Below, piece after piece: positions 41,916 to 50,876 of a DNA stretch of 64,000 bases. The stretch is from Thiotrichaceae bacterium (GTDB lineage Bacteria > Pseudomonadota > Gammaproteobacteria > Thiotrichales > Thiotrichaceae): assembly GCA_026991755.1 (NCBI GenBank), contig JALXAX010000087.1:1-64000 (forward strand), given 5' to 3'. The first letter of the stretch is position 1, and every line of letters starts with the position of its first letter. The notes under the pieces were generated by a model, which was not told the DNA's origin, did no database searches, and saw only the letters and a program-made list of their open reading frames with translations. A program made the translations under genes and the position numbers.

Positions 41916-43145
41916 ATGACATATACCTATAAAGAAGATGCGTTGAAGTATCACGCAGAACCCCGTCCTGGAAAAATTGCCACTGCAATTACTAAGTCAA
42001 CTGAGACACAATACGACTTATCGTTGGCTTATACACCAGGTGTAGCAGAGCCAGTAATGGAGATCCATCATGACCCCGCTAAAGCTTATCTCTATACAGC
42101 TAAAAGCAATCTGGTGGGGGTGATCACTGACGGCACAGCCGTCTTAGGGCTTGGTAATGTAGGTGCACTTGCAGGCAAGCCTGTAATGGAAGGCAAAGGT
42201 GTCTTGTTTAAAAAGTTTGCTGATATTGATGTATTTGATATTGAAGTAACGACTACCGATACGGAAGAGTTTATTAAAACGGTTGAAAATATTGCCTGTA
42301 CTTTTGGTGGGATCAATTTAGAAGATATAGCTGCACCTGCTTGTTTTGAGATAGAGCGTCGCTTGCAAGAATCACTAGATATCCCCGTGTTTCATGATGA
42401 CCAGCATGGCACTGCCATCATCATCGCAGCAGGGCTTATCAATGCACTGAAGATTCAAGAAAAGACACTAGAAGATGCCAAAATAGTATGTCTGGGTGCT
42501 GGCGCTGCGGGAATAGCATCAATGAATCTTCTCATTGCTCTTGGTGCTTCGCCAGAAAATATTTATATGATAGACAGAAAGGGTGTTATTCATGATGGTC
42601 GTAATGATCTTAATGAATATAAGCAAGCGTTTGCTAATACCACGGATAAGCGCACCCTGGATGATGCTTGTACCGATGCTGATGTGTTTATTGGTGTATC
42701 AGGGCCTGATCTCTTAAGCGAAGCCTCATTAATGAAAATGTCAGCAAAGCCAATCGTGTTTGCCTTGTCGAATCCCGACCCTGAAATTGCACCGCGCCTA
42801 GCCAATGAAGCAAGGTCAGATCTTATTATGGCGACAGGACGTAGTGATTTTCCTAACCAGGTGAATAATGTATTAGGCTTCCCGTTTATTTTCCGTGGTG
42901 CGTTGGATGTTCATGCGACTACTATCAATCAGGAAATGCAGATGGCTGCGGTACATGCACTAGCTGAGTTGGCTCACAAGCCTGTTCCTAAAAGTATATT
43001 GAAAGCTTATAAGTTAGATAGTCTGGAGTTTGGAGTGGACTATATTATCCCAAAACCATTAGACCCTCGATTAAAAGATACTATTCCACAAGCGATTTCA
43101 AAAGCAGCAATTGAGTCCAATGTGGCAAGAAAACCGTTAATCTAA
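41916..43145 (+). CDS. NAD(P)-dependent malic enzyme
   Basis: This enzyme decarboxylates malate to pyruvate. The protein has 409 residues, lacking the phosphotransacetylase domain of MaeB. Conserved parts are SLAYTPGVAEPV (about 36-47), ITDGTAVLGLGNVGALAGKP (about 69-88), the metal site FHDDQHGTA (about 158-166), and the Rossmann motif CLGAGAAGIA (about 190-199). The segment FALSNPDPEI is the family C-terminal marker. It lies alone between repeats and may feed pyruvate alongside mdh upstream. Confidence 0.93.
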   Translation: MTYTYKEDALKYHAEPRPGKIATAITKSTETQYDLSLAYTPGVAEPVMEIHHDPAKAYLYTAKSNLVGVITDGTAVLGLGNVGALAGKPVMEGKGVLFKKFADIDVFDIEVTTTDTEEFIKTVENIACTFGGINLEDIAAPACFEIERRLQESLDIPVFHDDQHGTAIIIAAGLINALKIQEKTLEDAKIVCLGAGAAGIASMNLLIALGASPENIYMIDRKGVIHDGRNDLNEYKQAFANTTDKRTLDDACTDADVFIGVSGPDLLSEASLMKMSAKPIVFALSNPDPEIAPRLANEARSDLIMATGRSDFPNQVNNVLGFPFIFRGALDVHATTINQEMQMAAVHALAELAHKPVPKSILKAYKLDSLEFGVDYIIPKPLDPRLKDTIPQAISKAAIESNVARKPLI

Positions 43146-43166
43146 TGAGTCTGTGAGCCAACTACT

Positions 43167-43212
43167 TAAGGAACTCCTAACAAGTCATGAGCGGTTTTAG
43201 TGCTTCCTTAAA
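43167..43212. repeat. Family 2-related short palindrome
   Basis: TTAAGGAACTCCTAACAAG at the left and GCTTCCTTAA at the right reproduce the family 2 termini around a 46-bp core, a strongly deleted derivative. It lies 22 bp after the malic enzyme stop. Confidence 0.6.
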
Positions 43213-43318
43213 AGAGTGACTGGTTTGCTTTGTAAAGAGATATAGCAATCAAAGATAGGGTTTATGAATTCTTAGTATGTTAGCCTTATCTCATTAGAAT
43301 AATACTAGGACATTCGAT

Positions 43319-44092
43319 ATGTTTGATCATATCCGCGAAGATGTGAAGTGTGTATTTGATCGTGACCCTGCGGCGCGTAATATCTTCGAGATACTAACCA
43401 CTTATCCTGGCGTTCATGCCATTATTTTTCATCGTATCAGTCATGCGTTATGGCAACGCAAGCTTAAATACCTTGCACGCATGTTATCGACAACCTCTCG
43501 TTTTTTAACTGGTATCGAGATTCATCCTGGTGCGATCATTGGCAGGCGCTTCTTTATCGACCATGGGATGGGCGTGGTCATTGGTGAAACAGCTACTATT
43601 GGTGACGACTGTACGCTCTATCATGGTGTGACGTTAGGGGGAACTTCGTGGCAAGAAGGTCAGCGACACCCATCATTGAAAAATAATGTGGTAGTAGGCG
43701 CGGGTGCAAAAATTCTTGGCCCTATCACCCTTAACGATGAAGTGAGAGTGGGTTCTAATGCCGTTGTGGTGAAAGATGTCGCTGAAGGCACAACCGTCAT
43801 AGGTGTGCCAGGTAGAGATGTCATTAGGCGCACTCAACAAGAAACTAAACGCCACGAAATTGCCGAGAAAATGGGCTTTGATGCCTATGGTTCTACCGAA
43901 GATATGCCAGATCCTGTCGCAAATACCATGAACCGAATATTGGATCACATCCATCTAATGGATGAGCGTATGGATAGCTTATGCGCGCAAGTAACCCGTC
44001 TCGGTGGAGAGATAGAAGGTGAGCCTTTACCTTCTATCGAAGATGAGTGTTTTAGTACTTCCAATAATGCTGAAAAAGAAACGTCAAAATAA
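43319..44092 (+). CDS. cysE: Serine O-acetyltransferase
   Basis: CysE acetylates serine for cysteine synthesis. The protein has 257 residues. An N-terminal helical part with [20 protein letters not shown] is followed by left-handed beta-helix hexapeptide repeats (about 65-165). The active-site stretch is [16 protein letters not shown], then [11 protein letters not shown] and [18 protein letters not shown]. The C-terminal tail is longer than in short CysE forms and Glu-rich. It is placed directly upstream of iscR, so cysteine supply and cluster assembly are neighbours. Confidence 0.93.
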   Translation: MFDHIREDVKCVFDRDPAARNIFEILTTYPGVHAIIFHRISHALWQRKLKYLARMLSTTSRFLTGIEIHPGAIIGRRFFIDHGMGVVIGETATIGDDCTLYHGVTLGGTSWQEGQRHPSLKNNVVVGAGAKILGPITLNDEVRVGSNAVVVKDVAEGTTVIGVPGRDVIRRTQQETKRHEIAEKMGFDAYGSTEDMPDPVANTMNRILDHIHLMDERMDSLCAQVTRLGGEIEGEPLPSIEDECFSTSNNAEKETSK

Positions 44093-44124
44093 GGCTATAA
44101 CTAAATCCCACTATACCATTGTGA

Positions 44125-44149
44125 ATACTTGATCATTTTGGTCAGGTAT
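44125..44149. promoter_or_regulatory. IscR type 1 operator over the isc promoter
   Basis: ATACTTGATCATTTTGGTCAGGTAT is a 25-bp near-palindrome matching the [2Fe-2S]-IscR type 1 site pattern (ATASYTGAC...GTCARSTAT). It overlaps a promoter with -35 TTGATC (44129-44134) and -10 TAGTAT (44152-44157), 17 bp apart. Bound IscR would cover the -35 box. This predicts the usual negative autoregulation. Confidence 0.8.
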
Positions 44150-44185
44150 TCTAGTATGCGTGTAAATTAGACGTGAGAGTGTTTT

Positions 44186-44656
44186 ATGAAGTTGACCACA
44201 AAAGGTCGATACGCAGTGACAGCCATGCTGGATCTTTCCTTGCACGGCGACGATGGCCCCGTATCGTTAGCTGAAATTTCGGATCGACAAGATATATCAC
44301 TATCTTATCTAGAGCAGTTATTTTCCAAGTTACGTAAAAATAGCTTAGTGGAAAGTATGCGTGGCCCAGGCGGTGGATATCGTCTAGGACGTGAGCCTGA
44401 AAAGGTCTCTATTTCAGATATTATCGCGGCGGTTGATGAGAATGTAGATGTTACTCGCTGTCGAGGTGAAAGTAATTGTGACGGAAGAGATAAGCGTTGT
44501 TTGACCCATGATTTATGGATGGACTTAAGCAAGCAGATACAGGACTTCCTATCAGACATTTCACTGCAAGATATGAAAGAACGTGGTGATGTATTGCAGT
44601 TAGCAATGCTTCAAGACCAACAAAAAGAGCAAAAAATTATTACAACTAATCTTTAG
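44186..44656 (+). CDS. iscR: Iron-sulfur cluster assembly regulator IscR
   Basis: A 156-residue Rrf2-family repressor. The winged helix begins [17 protein letters not shown] and includes [14 protein letters not shown] (about 39-52). The three [2Fe-2S] cysteines are in [22 protein letters not shown], seen as C92, C98 and C104, followed by the His ligand. It should sense cluster status and repress the isc operon through the site at 44125-44149. It is first in the operon iscR-iscS-iscU-iscA-hscB-hscA-fdx-iscX. Confidence 0.96.
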   Translation: MKLTTKGRYAVTAMLDLSLHGDDGPVSLAEISDRQDISLSYLEQLFSKLRKNSLVESMRGPGGGYRLGREPEKVSISDIIAAVDENVDVTRCRGESNCDGRDKRCLTHDLWMDLSKQIQDFLSDISLQDMKERGDVLQLAMLQDQQKEQKIITTNL

Positions 44657-44723
44657 TTTCGTTGAATGGATTGACAAAAGAACCCAGAAGACAAACCCAA
44701 AGAAGTACTAAGGCAATAAAAGA

Positions 44724-45944
44724 ATGACTATTAAAACCCCCATTTATTTTGATTATTCTGCAACCACTCCCGTTGATGAGCGAGTTGCTGAGAAAATGAG
44801 TCAATTCCTTACCAAAGATGGCGTGTTCGGAAACCCCGCATCTAATAGCCACCAGTTTGGTTGGGATTCTGGCGATGCAGTTGATAACGCACGTCAGCAA
44901 GTAGCTGATCTAGTCAATGCAGATTCTCGTGAAATCGTTTGGACTAGCGGTGCTACCGAGTCGGATAATTTGGCAATAAAAGGTGCGGCACATTTTAATC
45001 AACGTCGTGGTAAGCACATTATTACCATGAAAACTGAGCACAAAGCGGTACTGGATACCTGTCGCCAGTTAGAGCGTGAAGGCTATGAAGTGACGTATCT
45101 TGATCCTATGGATAACGGTTTACTGGATATTAAAACCCTGGAAGACGCTATCCGTGAAGATACAACTGTCGTGTCTATCATGCATGTAAACAATGAAATT
45201 GGGGTGATTCAAGATATAGCAGCTATCGGCGAGCTATGTCGTAGCAAGAAGATTATCTTCCATGTGGATGCAGCACAAAGTGCAGGCAAAGTCCCCATCG
45301 ATTTGGCAGAACTAAAAGTAGATCTAATGAGCTTCTCGGCACATAAAATTTACGGCCCAAAAGGAATCGGAGCGCTTTATGTACAACGTAAGCCTCGTGT
45401 AAGAATCGAAGCAGAAATGCACGGTGGTGGACATGAGCGCGGGATGCGTTCGGGCACATTACCCACACACCAGATTGTAGGCATGGGTGAAGCTTTCCGT
45501 ATTGCAAAAGAAGAAATGGTTGCAGAAAATGCGCGTTTATTAACCCTTCGCACACGACTGTACGAAGGTTTTAAAGACATGGAAGAAGTCTACGTCAATG
45601 GTGATTTAGAGCAACGTGTAGCGGGCAACCTCAATATTAGCTTTAACTATGTTGAAGGTGAGAGCTTGATGATGGCTGTTAAAGAACTAGCGGTTTCATC
45701 AGGTTCTGCCTGTACTAGCTCTAGCTTAGAGCCTAGCTATGTACTTCGCGCGATTGGACGTGATGATGAACTAGCACATAGCTCGTTGCGTTTCACTATC
45801 GGTCGTTATACAACGGCGGAAGAAGTGGATTACGCGATTGATAAAACACGCGAAGCAGTAGAAAAATTAAGAGAATTATCACCACTTTGGGATATGTTCA
45901 AAGATGGCATTGATCTGAGCCAGGTAGAGTGGGCAGCACACTAA
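44724..45944 (+). CDS. iscS: Cysteine desulfurase IscS
   Basis: IscS takes sulfur from cysteine for Fe-S clusters, thiolated tRNAs and cofactors. The protein has 406 residues. The start [19 protein letters not shown] is standard. The PLP lysine is in [12 protein letters not shown] (about 206). The catalytic cysteine is in [14 protein letters not shown] (about 329). The C-terminus ends [10 protein letters not shown], the IscU-binding end of the housekeeping form. It lies 67 bp after iscR. Confidence 0.97.
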   Translation: MTIKTPIYFDYSATTPVDERVAEKMSQFLTKDGVFGNPASNSHQFGWDSGDAVDNARQQVADLVNADSREIVWTSGATESDNLAIKGAAHFNQRRGKHIITMKTEHKAVLDTCRQLEREGYEVTYLDPMDNGLLDIKTLEDAIREDTTVVSIMHVNNEIGVIQDIAAIGELCRSKKIIFHVDAAQSAGKVPIDLAELKVDLMSFSAHKIYGPKGIGALYVQRKPRVRIEAEMHGGGHERGMRSGTLPTHQIVGMGEAFRIAKEEMVAENARLLTLRTRLYEGFKDMEEVYVNGDLEQRVAGNLNISFNYVEGESLMMAVKELAVSSGSACTSSSLEPSYVLRAIGRDDELAHSSLRFTIGRYTTAEEVDYAIDKTREAVEKLRELSPLWDMFKDGIDLSQVEWAAH

Positions 45945-46006
45945 TAACCTAATAACTTACACGCCTTTAAATAAGGTCGTAACAGAAAATTAAAGAGGAA
46001 TGAATC

Positions 46007-46384
46007 ATGGCTTATAGCGAAAAAGTAGTAGATCACTACGAGAATCCACGTAATGTTGGATCAATGGACAAAGATGGTAGCAATGTTGGAACAGGCATGG
46101 TGGGTGCGCCCGCATGCGGAGACGTAATGAGATTACAAATCCAAGTAAGTGACGAAGGTGTTATTGAAGATGCCAAGTTCAAAACTTACGGCTGTGGTTC
46201 TGCGATTGCATCCTCAAGCTTATTAACCGAGTGGGTTAAAGGCAAAACATTAGATGAAGCTTCTGAAATCAAGAACACCGATATTGCTGAAGAGCTAGAG
46301 CTTCCGCCTGTTAAGGTGCATTGTTCAGTGTTAGCTGAAGATGCTATCCGCTCAGCAATTGAAGATTTCAAAAGCAAGCAGTAA
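46007..46384 (+). CDS. iscU: Iron-sulfur cluster scaffold IscU
   Basis: IscU builds [2Fe-2S] and [4Fe-4S] clusters on three cysteines. The protein has 125 residues. All ligands are present: GAPACGDVM (Cys37), YGCGSAIASSS (Cys63) and LPPVKVHCS (Cys106), the last also containing the HscA-recognition LPPVK. Length is normal. It is followed by a family 3 palindrome that separates it from iscA, which is unusual for an isc operon. Confidence 0.97.
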   Translation: MAYSEKVVDHYENPRNVGSMDKDGSNVGTGMVGAPACGDVMRLQIQVSDEGVIEDAKFKTYGCGSAIASSSLLTEWVKGKTLDEASEIKNTDIAEELELPPVKVHCSVLAEDAIRSAIEDFKSKQ

Positions 46385-46412
46385 TGACGGAAGCTAGTTC
46401 TAGGTAGTTAGA

Positions 46413-46574
46413 CCTGAATCCGTGACTTCACTACGGCACAGTGAATAAGCTATTGATTCATCACGGGTTTAAAAAATACCCGCTTAACCTAAGGGCGGAG
46501 CTAAGATTTTTTAAATTTCCGTGCTAAACCAATATCTTATCCCCTGTTATCCGCATTGAAGTCACGGATTCAGG
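46413..46574. repeat. Family 3 palindromic repeat inside the isc operon
   Basis: A full 162-bp copy with termini CCTGAATCCGTGACTTCA and TGAAGTCACGGATTCAGG, nearly identical to 5951-6112. It occupies most of the 242-bp gap between iscU and iscA. As RNA it would form a long hairpin that could attenuate or process the downstream message. Confidence 0.9.
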
Positions 46575-46626
46575 TTAGAGCTAGCGATATAAGTAACAAG
46601 TACAAAACGTAATCAAGAGATAAGTC

Positions 46627-46950
46627 ATGGCAATTTCAATGACAGAGGCAGCAGCCGAACGAGTAAAAAAATTTCTAGAGCAGCGTGGTAAAGGCGTAGG
46701 CTTACGCCTTGGTGTAAAAACCATGGGGTGCTCTGGCATGGGCTATGTCATTGAGTTTGCAGATGAAGTAGATGAGACGGATGAGGTTTTTGAACAACAT
46801 GATGTGAAAGTTATCATCGATGCAAAAAGCTTGGTTTATCTTGATGGCACGGAAGTTGATTATACAAAGGAAGGTTTAAACGAAGGTTTCAAGTTTATCA
46901 ACCCCAATGAGAAAGACTCTTGTGGTTGCGGTGAAAGTTTCACCGTTTAA
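46627..46950 (+). CDS. iscA: Iron-sulfur assembly protein IscA
   Basis: An A-type cluster carrier of 107 residues. The conserved cysteines are in [11 protein letters not shown] (Cys35) and SCGCGESF (Cys99, Cys101). The start [20 protein letters not shown] is typical. It delivers clusters, especially [4Fe-4S], from the scaffold to targets. It follows the inserted palindrome and is 24 bp before hscB. Confidence 0.96.
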   Translation: MAISMTEAAAERVKKFLEQRGKGVGLRLGVKTMGCSGMGYVIEFADEVDETDEVFEQHDVKVIIDAKSLVYLDGTEVDYTKEGLNEGFKFINPNEKDSCGCGESFTV

Positions 46951-46974
46951 ATATTAGCAATCTTCTTATTTATT

Positions 46975-47511
46975 ATGTCTGTTGATCTTACAAAAAACTT
47001 CTTCGAAGTCTTCGGCCTACCTCAGCAGTATGAAGTTGATCGTGATGCGCTTGCATCCAGCTTTAGAGCGTTACAAGCCCAAGTTCACCCTGATAGATTT
47101 GTGAATGGCACGGATGAAGAACGCCGTATTGCCATGCAAAGCACTGCTTTTCTGAATGAAGCCAATGATACGCTACAAAATGAGCGTTTAAGGGCGCGTT
47201 ATTTATTAGAGCTACAAGGTGTGGAGTTTTCGGATGAAACGGGTACAACCAATGATCAAGATTTCCTCATGCAGCAACTGGAAATTCGCGGTCTCATTGA
47301 AGATGCCGAAAATGCCACGGATCCTTTTGAAGAACTTGATCAGCTGCGTAAGATGATCAAATCACGCAAGCTGGATGTGGAAAACAATTTCCAAACAAGC
47401 TACGATCAAGGCGATTTTATCGTTGCTAAGCAAGCCGCTATCAAGCTACGCTTTTGTGAAAGAATATTTGGTGAAATTCAGGCTATTGAAGAACGTCTGG
47501 AAGACCTCTAG
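46975..47511 (+). CDS. hscB: Fe-S co-chaperone HscB
   Basis: A 178-residue J-protein that brings IscU to HscA. The J-domain starts [19 protein letters not shown] and holds the invariant HPD in QVHPDRFV (about 37-44). The C-terminal three-helix bundle (about 90-170) forms the IscU contact. Length is typical. It is followed 53 bp later by hscA. Confidence 0.95.
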   Translation: MSVDLTKNFFEVFGLPQQYEVDRDALASSFRALQAQVHPDRFVNGTDEERRIAMQSTAFLNEANDTLQNERLRARYLLELQGVEFSDETGTTNDQDFLMQQLEIRGLIEDAENATDPFEELDQLRKMIKSRKLDVENNFQTSYDQGDFIVAKQAAIKLRFCERIFGEIQAIEERLEDL

Positions 47512-47564
47512 ATAATAGGCAAGTACATCATTACCCCAATCCCAACCTCAACGAACGGTTAACT

Positions 47565-49424
47565 ATGGCACTTCTGCAAATCTCAGAACCAGGAATGACG
47601 ACGGCTCCCCATCAACATAGGTTGGCAGCGGGTATCGACTTGGGCACAACAAATTCCCTTATAGCTACTGTTAGAAGTGGTTCTGCGGATACGTTGGCAG
47701 ATGAAAAAGGTGAACACTTACTGCCATCTATCATACATTATGCAGAAAACGATATCGTAGAAGTAGGCGAGTCAGCCAAGGAAAAAGCGCTCGAAGATCC
47801 AATGAATACGCTTGCATCCGTAAAGCGATTAATGGGTCGAGGCACTGAAGACTTAACGACTTTAGGCGGGCATCTGCCTTATGACTTTGCAGATACAGAA
47901 TCCTCTGTTCCAAGAATAAAAACTCGTGCGGGTGAAGTCAGCGCTATCGAAGCGTCAGCAGAAATACTTAGAGTACTCAAAGCGCGTGCAGAAAAAACAC
48001 TAGGTGATGATTTATCTGGCGTTGTCATAACCGTCCCCGCTTATTTTGACGATGCTCAGCGCGAAGCCACTCGTGATGCAGCAAAGCTTGCTAACCTTAA
48101 TGTGTATAGATTGATTAATGAGCCTACGGCAGCTGCTATTGCCTATGGTCTTGATCAAAAGGCTGAAGGCGTTATTGCTGTTTATGATTTAGGTGGTGGC
48201 ACTTTTGATGTCTCCATTTTACGTCTCAGTAAAGGTGTTTTTGAGGTGTTAGCAACAGGTGGAAACTCGGCATTGGGAGGTGATGACTTTGATCATGCCA
48301 TTGCTCAATGGGTTTTAGAGCAAGCTCAGCTAGAAAACACCAATGACCAAAAGTTGTTACGTCGTGCCTTAACTACAGCGCGGGAAGCAAAAGAAGCATT
48401 GACGGGTCAAGAGCAAGTAAAAATAAATTTAGGTGGCTGGGAAGGGGAGCTTAGTAGGACAACCTTTAACCAGTTAATAGACTCGTTAGTTAAGAAAACC
48501 TTAATGGCGTGTCGTCGCTCTTTGCGCGATGCATCACTCGAAAAAGATCAAATCATTAATGTAGTGATGGTGGGTGGTTCTACGCGTGTACCGTATGTAC
48601 GCGAGAAAGTGGCGGAGTTTTTTGAAAAAGAGCCTTTAGTCAATATAGACCCTGATCGCGTAGTAGCTATAGGTGCAGCACAGCAAGCGGACGTATTAGC
48701 AGGTAATAAGCCTGATGATGAGATGCTATTGCTGGATGTCATTCCACTGTCTTTGGGTTTGGAGATGATGGGTGGTTTGGTTGAAAAAGTTATATCAAGA
48801 AATACCACTATTCCCATTACACGAGCGCAAGAATTTACTACCTTTAAGGATGGTCAAACAGCTCTATCTATCCATGTTTTACAAGGTGAGCGCGAAACCG
48901 TAGAAAGTAATCGTTCGTTAGGTAAGTTTGTACTTAGAAACATCCCTCCAATGGTAGCGGGTGCGGCGCGTATTAAAGTAATTTTTCAGGTAGATGCGGA
49001 TGGTTTATTAAGCGTTTCAGCAGAAGAAGCGACAACAGGCACCAAATCACAAATTGAAATAAAGCCCTCTTACGGTTTAACTGATGTAGAAATTGAAGGT
49101 ATGTTGCGAGATTCGATTGAAAACGCAAAAGCAGATATGGAAATACGTAGCTTACGAGAGCAACAGGTTGAAGCCGACAGGTCCATGGAAGCATTAGATG
49201 CTGCTATGAAACAAGATGAAAGTACGCTGTTATCTGAAGAAGAGCGTCAGCGGCTACTGGCCGCTCGTGAAAGCTTAGCGGTTGTACGCTCTACCTCTGA
49301 GCATAGCGAAGAAATAAAAGCAGCTATTAAAGCAATGGAGAAAGCCGCTGATTTTTATGTTGAGAGGCGTATGAACAGTAGTGTCCGTGAAGCTATGTCT
49401 GGCCACAATGTAGATGAATTTTAA
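47565..49424 (+). CDS. hscA: Fe-S chaperone HscA
   Basis: A 619-residue Hsp70 specialised for IscU. The nucleotide-binding domain has [12 protein letters not shown] (about 24-35), [12 protein letters not shown] (about 206-217) and [11 protein letters not shown]. The substrate domain includes [13 protein letters not shown] and [20 protein letters not shown]. The lid is shorter than in DnaK. It follows hscB and precedes fdx. Confidence 0.96.
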   Translation: MALLQISEPGMTTAPHQHRLAAGIDLGTTNSLIATVRSGSADTLADEKGEHLLPSIIHYAENDIVEVGESAKEKALEDPMNTLASVKRLMGRGTEDLTTLGGHLPYDFADTESSVPRIKTRAGEVSAIEASAEILRVLKARAEKTLGDDLSGVVITVPAYFDDAQREATRDAAKLANLNVYRLINEPTAAAIAYGLDQKAEGVIAVYDLGGGTFDVSILRLSKGVFEVLATGGNSALGGDDFDHAIAQWVLEQAQLENTNDQKLLRRALTTAREAKEALTGQEQVKINLGGWEGELSRTTFNQLIDSLVKKTLMACRRSLRDASLEKDQIINVVMVGGSTRVPYVREKVAEFFEKEPLVNIDPDRVVAIGAAQQADVLAGNKPDDEMLLLDVIPLSLGLEMMGGLVEKVISRNTTIPITRAQEFTTFKDGQTALSIHVLQGERETVESNRSLGKFVLRNIPPMVAGAARIKVIFQVDADGLLSVSAEEATTGTKSQIEIKPSYGLTDVEIEGMLRDSIENAKADMEIRSLREQQVEADRSMEALDAAMKQDESTLLSEEERQRLLAARESLAVVRSTSEHSEEIKAAIKAMEKAADFYVERRMNSSVREAMSGHNVDEF

Positions 49425-49451
49425 AATAATGAGATTGATAGGAGTGCTTAG

Positions 49452-49790
49452 ATGCCCCAAATAATTATCCTTCCGAATGAAGAACACTGTCCAGATGGAG
49501 CAGCATTTGAGGCCGAGCCTGGTGTTAGCATCTGTGATGCTGCATTGTCACAAGACATCGAAATTGAGCATGCATGTGAGAAATCCTGTGCATGTACGAC
49601 TTGCCATGTTTATGTACGTGAAGGGTTTGACTCTCTGGAAGAAGCAACGGATACAGAAGAAGATTACCTTGATAAAGCTTGGGGAGTTGACCCTGATTCA
49701 CGCCTTAGCTGTCAGGCACTTGTTGGAAAAGAAGATTTAGTGATAGAAATTCCAAAATACACCATTAATATGGTTTCTGAGAATCACTAA
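49452..49790 (+). CDS. fdx: [2Fe-2S] ferredoxin of the isc system
   Basis: A 112-residue adrenodoxin-type ferredoxin that supplies electrons to cluster assembly. Ligand cysteines are in CEKSCACTTCHVYV (about 42, 48 and 51) and RLSCQALVG (about 88). The start PQIIILPNEEHCPDGAAFEA is typical of isc ferredoxins. A good AGGAG precedes ATG. It lies 27 bp after hscA. Confidence 0.96.
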   Translation: MPQIIILPNEEHCPDGAAFEAEPGVSICDAALSQDIEIEHACEKSCACTTCHVYVREGFDSLEEATDTEEDYLDKAWGVDPDSRLSCQALVGKEDLVIEIPKYTINMVSENH

Positions 49791-49816
49791 CTCATTATTC
49801 ACTTAAGGAGATACCT

Positions 49817-50017
49817 ATGGACTTGAAATGGACCGATGTATTAGATATAGCCATCGAATTAGACGACAATCATCCAGATGTTGACCCGAGATATGTAAGA
49901 TTTACTGACTTGCATCAGTGGGTTACTGAGCTAAAAGATTTTTCGGATAATCCCGATAAGTCGAATGAAAAAATATTAGAAGCAATCCAGATGATGTGGA
50001 TTGAAGAGAAAGATTAA
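49817..50017 (+). CDS. iscX: Fe-S assembly protein IscX
   Basis: A 66-residue acidic protein, the last gene of the isc operon. MDLKWTDVLDIAIELDDNHPDVDPRYVRFTDL, recognised from its parts WTDVLDIAIEL and HPDVDPRYVRFTDLH, is the family core. IscX binds IscS and iron and is thought to modulate cluster formation. AAGGAG is upstream. A terminator follows at 50076. Confidence 0.95.
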   Translation: MDLKWTDVLDIAIELDDNHPDVDPRYVRFTDLHQWVTELKDFSDNPDKSNEKILEAIQMMWIEEKD

Positions 50018-50075
50018 GCATCGCACATTAGAATACGTGAGAGCACATTAATAATAAATATATGCTTGCTTATAG

Positions 50076-50116
50076 GGGAAACTTAAAGTAAAGTCTTAAG
50101 AAGTTTCCCGTTTGAT
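50076..50116 (+). terminator. Terminator of the isc operon
   Basis: The stem GGGAAACTT/AAGTTTCCC, with an inner CTTAAG-like extension, is followed by GTTTGATT. It lies 59 bp after the iscX stop. Confidence 0.7.
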
Positions 50117-50147
50117 TCTGTAGCGAAGTGGTAACACTTAAGGCTAT

Positions 50148-50208
50148 AAAAAAGTCCCCACCCGAAGGAGGGGAAAGTACTGAATCGAGGTACGTCAGAG
50201 ATCTTATT
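50148..50208 (-). ncRNA. Putative small RNA, copy 1, with UUCG-capped terminator
   Basis: On the minus strand CCCCTCC-TTCG-GGTGGGG followed by ACTTTTTT forms a strong terminator at 50148-50173. A TATAAT box lies at 50215-50220 in TATAATAATAAAAATAAG, so a transcript of about 60 nt is possible. The same box-to-terminator arrangement is repeated at 50281-50345. No open reading frame of note is present. Transcription is a prediction. Confidence 0.4.
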
Positions 50209-50280
50209 TTTATTATTATATATTTCTGATCGCCGCCTCTAGGGGCTTGCTGGTAAAATCGTTAAAATGTAAGTGTTAAA

Positions 50281-50333
50281 ATAAATCCCCTACCCGAAGG
50301 CAGGGGAAGCGTTGTGTGAGACGTAAACCTTTT
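50281..50333 (-). ncRNA. Putative small RNA, copy 2, with UUCG-capped terminator
   Basis: On the minus strand CCCCTGCC-TTCG-GGTAGGGG followed by ATTTATTTT repeats the terminator of copy 1. CATAATAAAAATAAAAGG upstream (from 50345) repeats its -10-like region. The interior (GGTTTACGTCTCACACAACG) differs more than the ends. Copies are about 133 bp apart. Confidence 0.4.
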
Positions 50334-50345
50334 ATTTTTATTATG

Positions 50346-50733
50346 TGGCTACTATCTCGGTCGGTTTCTACTGTTCCTTCAGCCCATTTCTTATCATTTT
50401 ATTATTATTGTTATTTTCTGTCCTTGTTGTTTATACCTTAGCTTCGAATGCTTCACTCTTATTGGTGTTTGCTATTCGTTACTGTCCTAGTTAAAGCAAT
50501 GGCCGTGCCAATAATACAAAAAATATATGTTCTATATTTTAATCAATAACTTAAGTGTTTTAGTAATATTTTGATGGAAAAATAAACGGTAGGATATTGT
50601 CAGTTTTTTACAAACACTGTCATCTGTGTCGTGACAATATGACAAAAGAGGTCAATCAGACGATGAATTGACAGAAAACCATCATAAGTATGTATAAGCG
50701 CCGACTGTGTCCAAAGTAAGACCACTTGTAGCT
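50346..50733. other. Gene-free AT-rich stretch
   Basis: No gene is visible. It includes runs of TTATTATTATT near 50398-50413 and a GTGACAATATGACA segment near 50632. It may hold the promoter for the minus-strand small RNA copy 2 and upstream signals for purF. Confidence 0.4.
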
Positions 50734-50790
50734 AAGGACTCAGGATTAAATAAAATGTGGAACTTGATGCTGTAGCTTCTTAGTTCTCGG
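50734..50790. repeat. Family 4 palindromic repeat, left-end fragment
   Basis: AAGGACTCAGGATTAAATAA and GGAACTTG match the left end of the copy at 41661. The match then breaks at GCTGTAGCTTCTTAGTT, which resembles the hairpin cassette of families 2 and 4. It lies about 90 bp upstream of purF. Confidence 0.6.
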
Positions 50791-50876
50791 ACAGCCTCCT
50801 AGTAGTTAAAGTCGTAGCTGATTAAAGCATTAAGCTGATATGATACGCTTTCCAGTATTAGTCAATTAGGTTGAAC

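Noticed and set aside
50140-50310. CRISPR array
   Set aside because: Only two similar units occur, with promoter-like and terminator-like ends rather than short identical repeats with spacers. No cas genes are present. No CRISPR was seen elsewhere.
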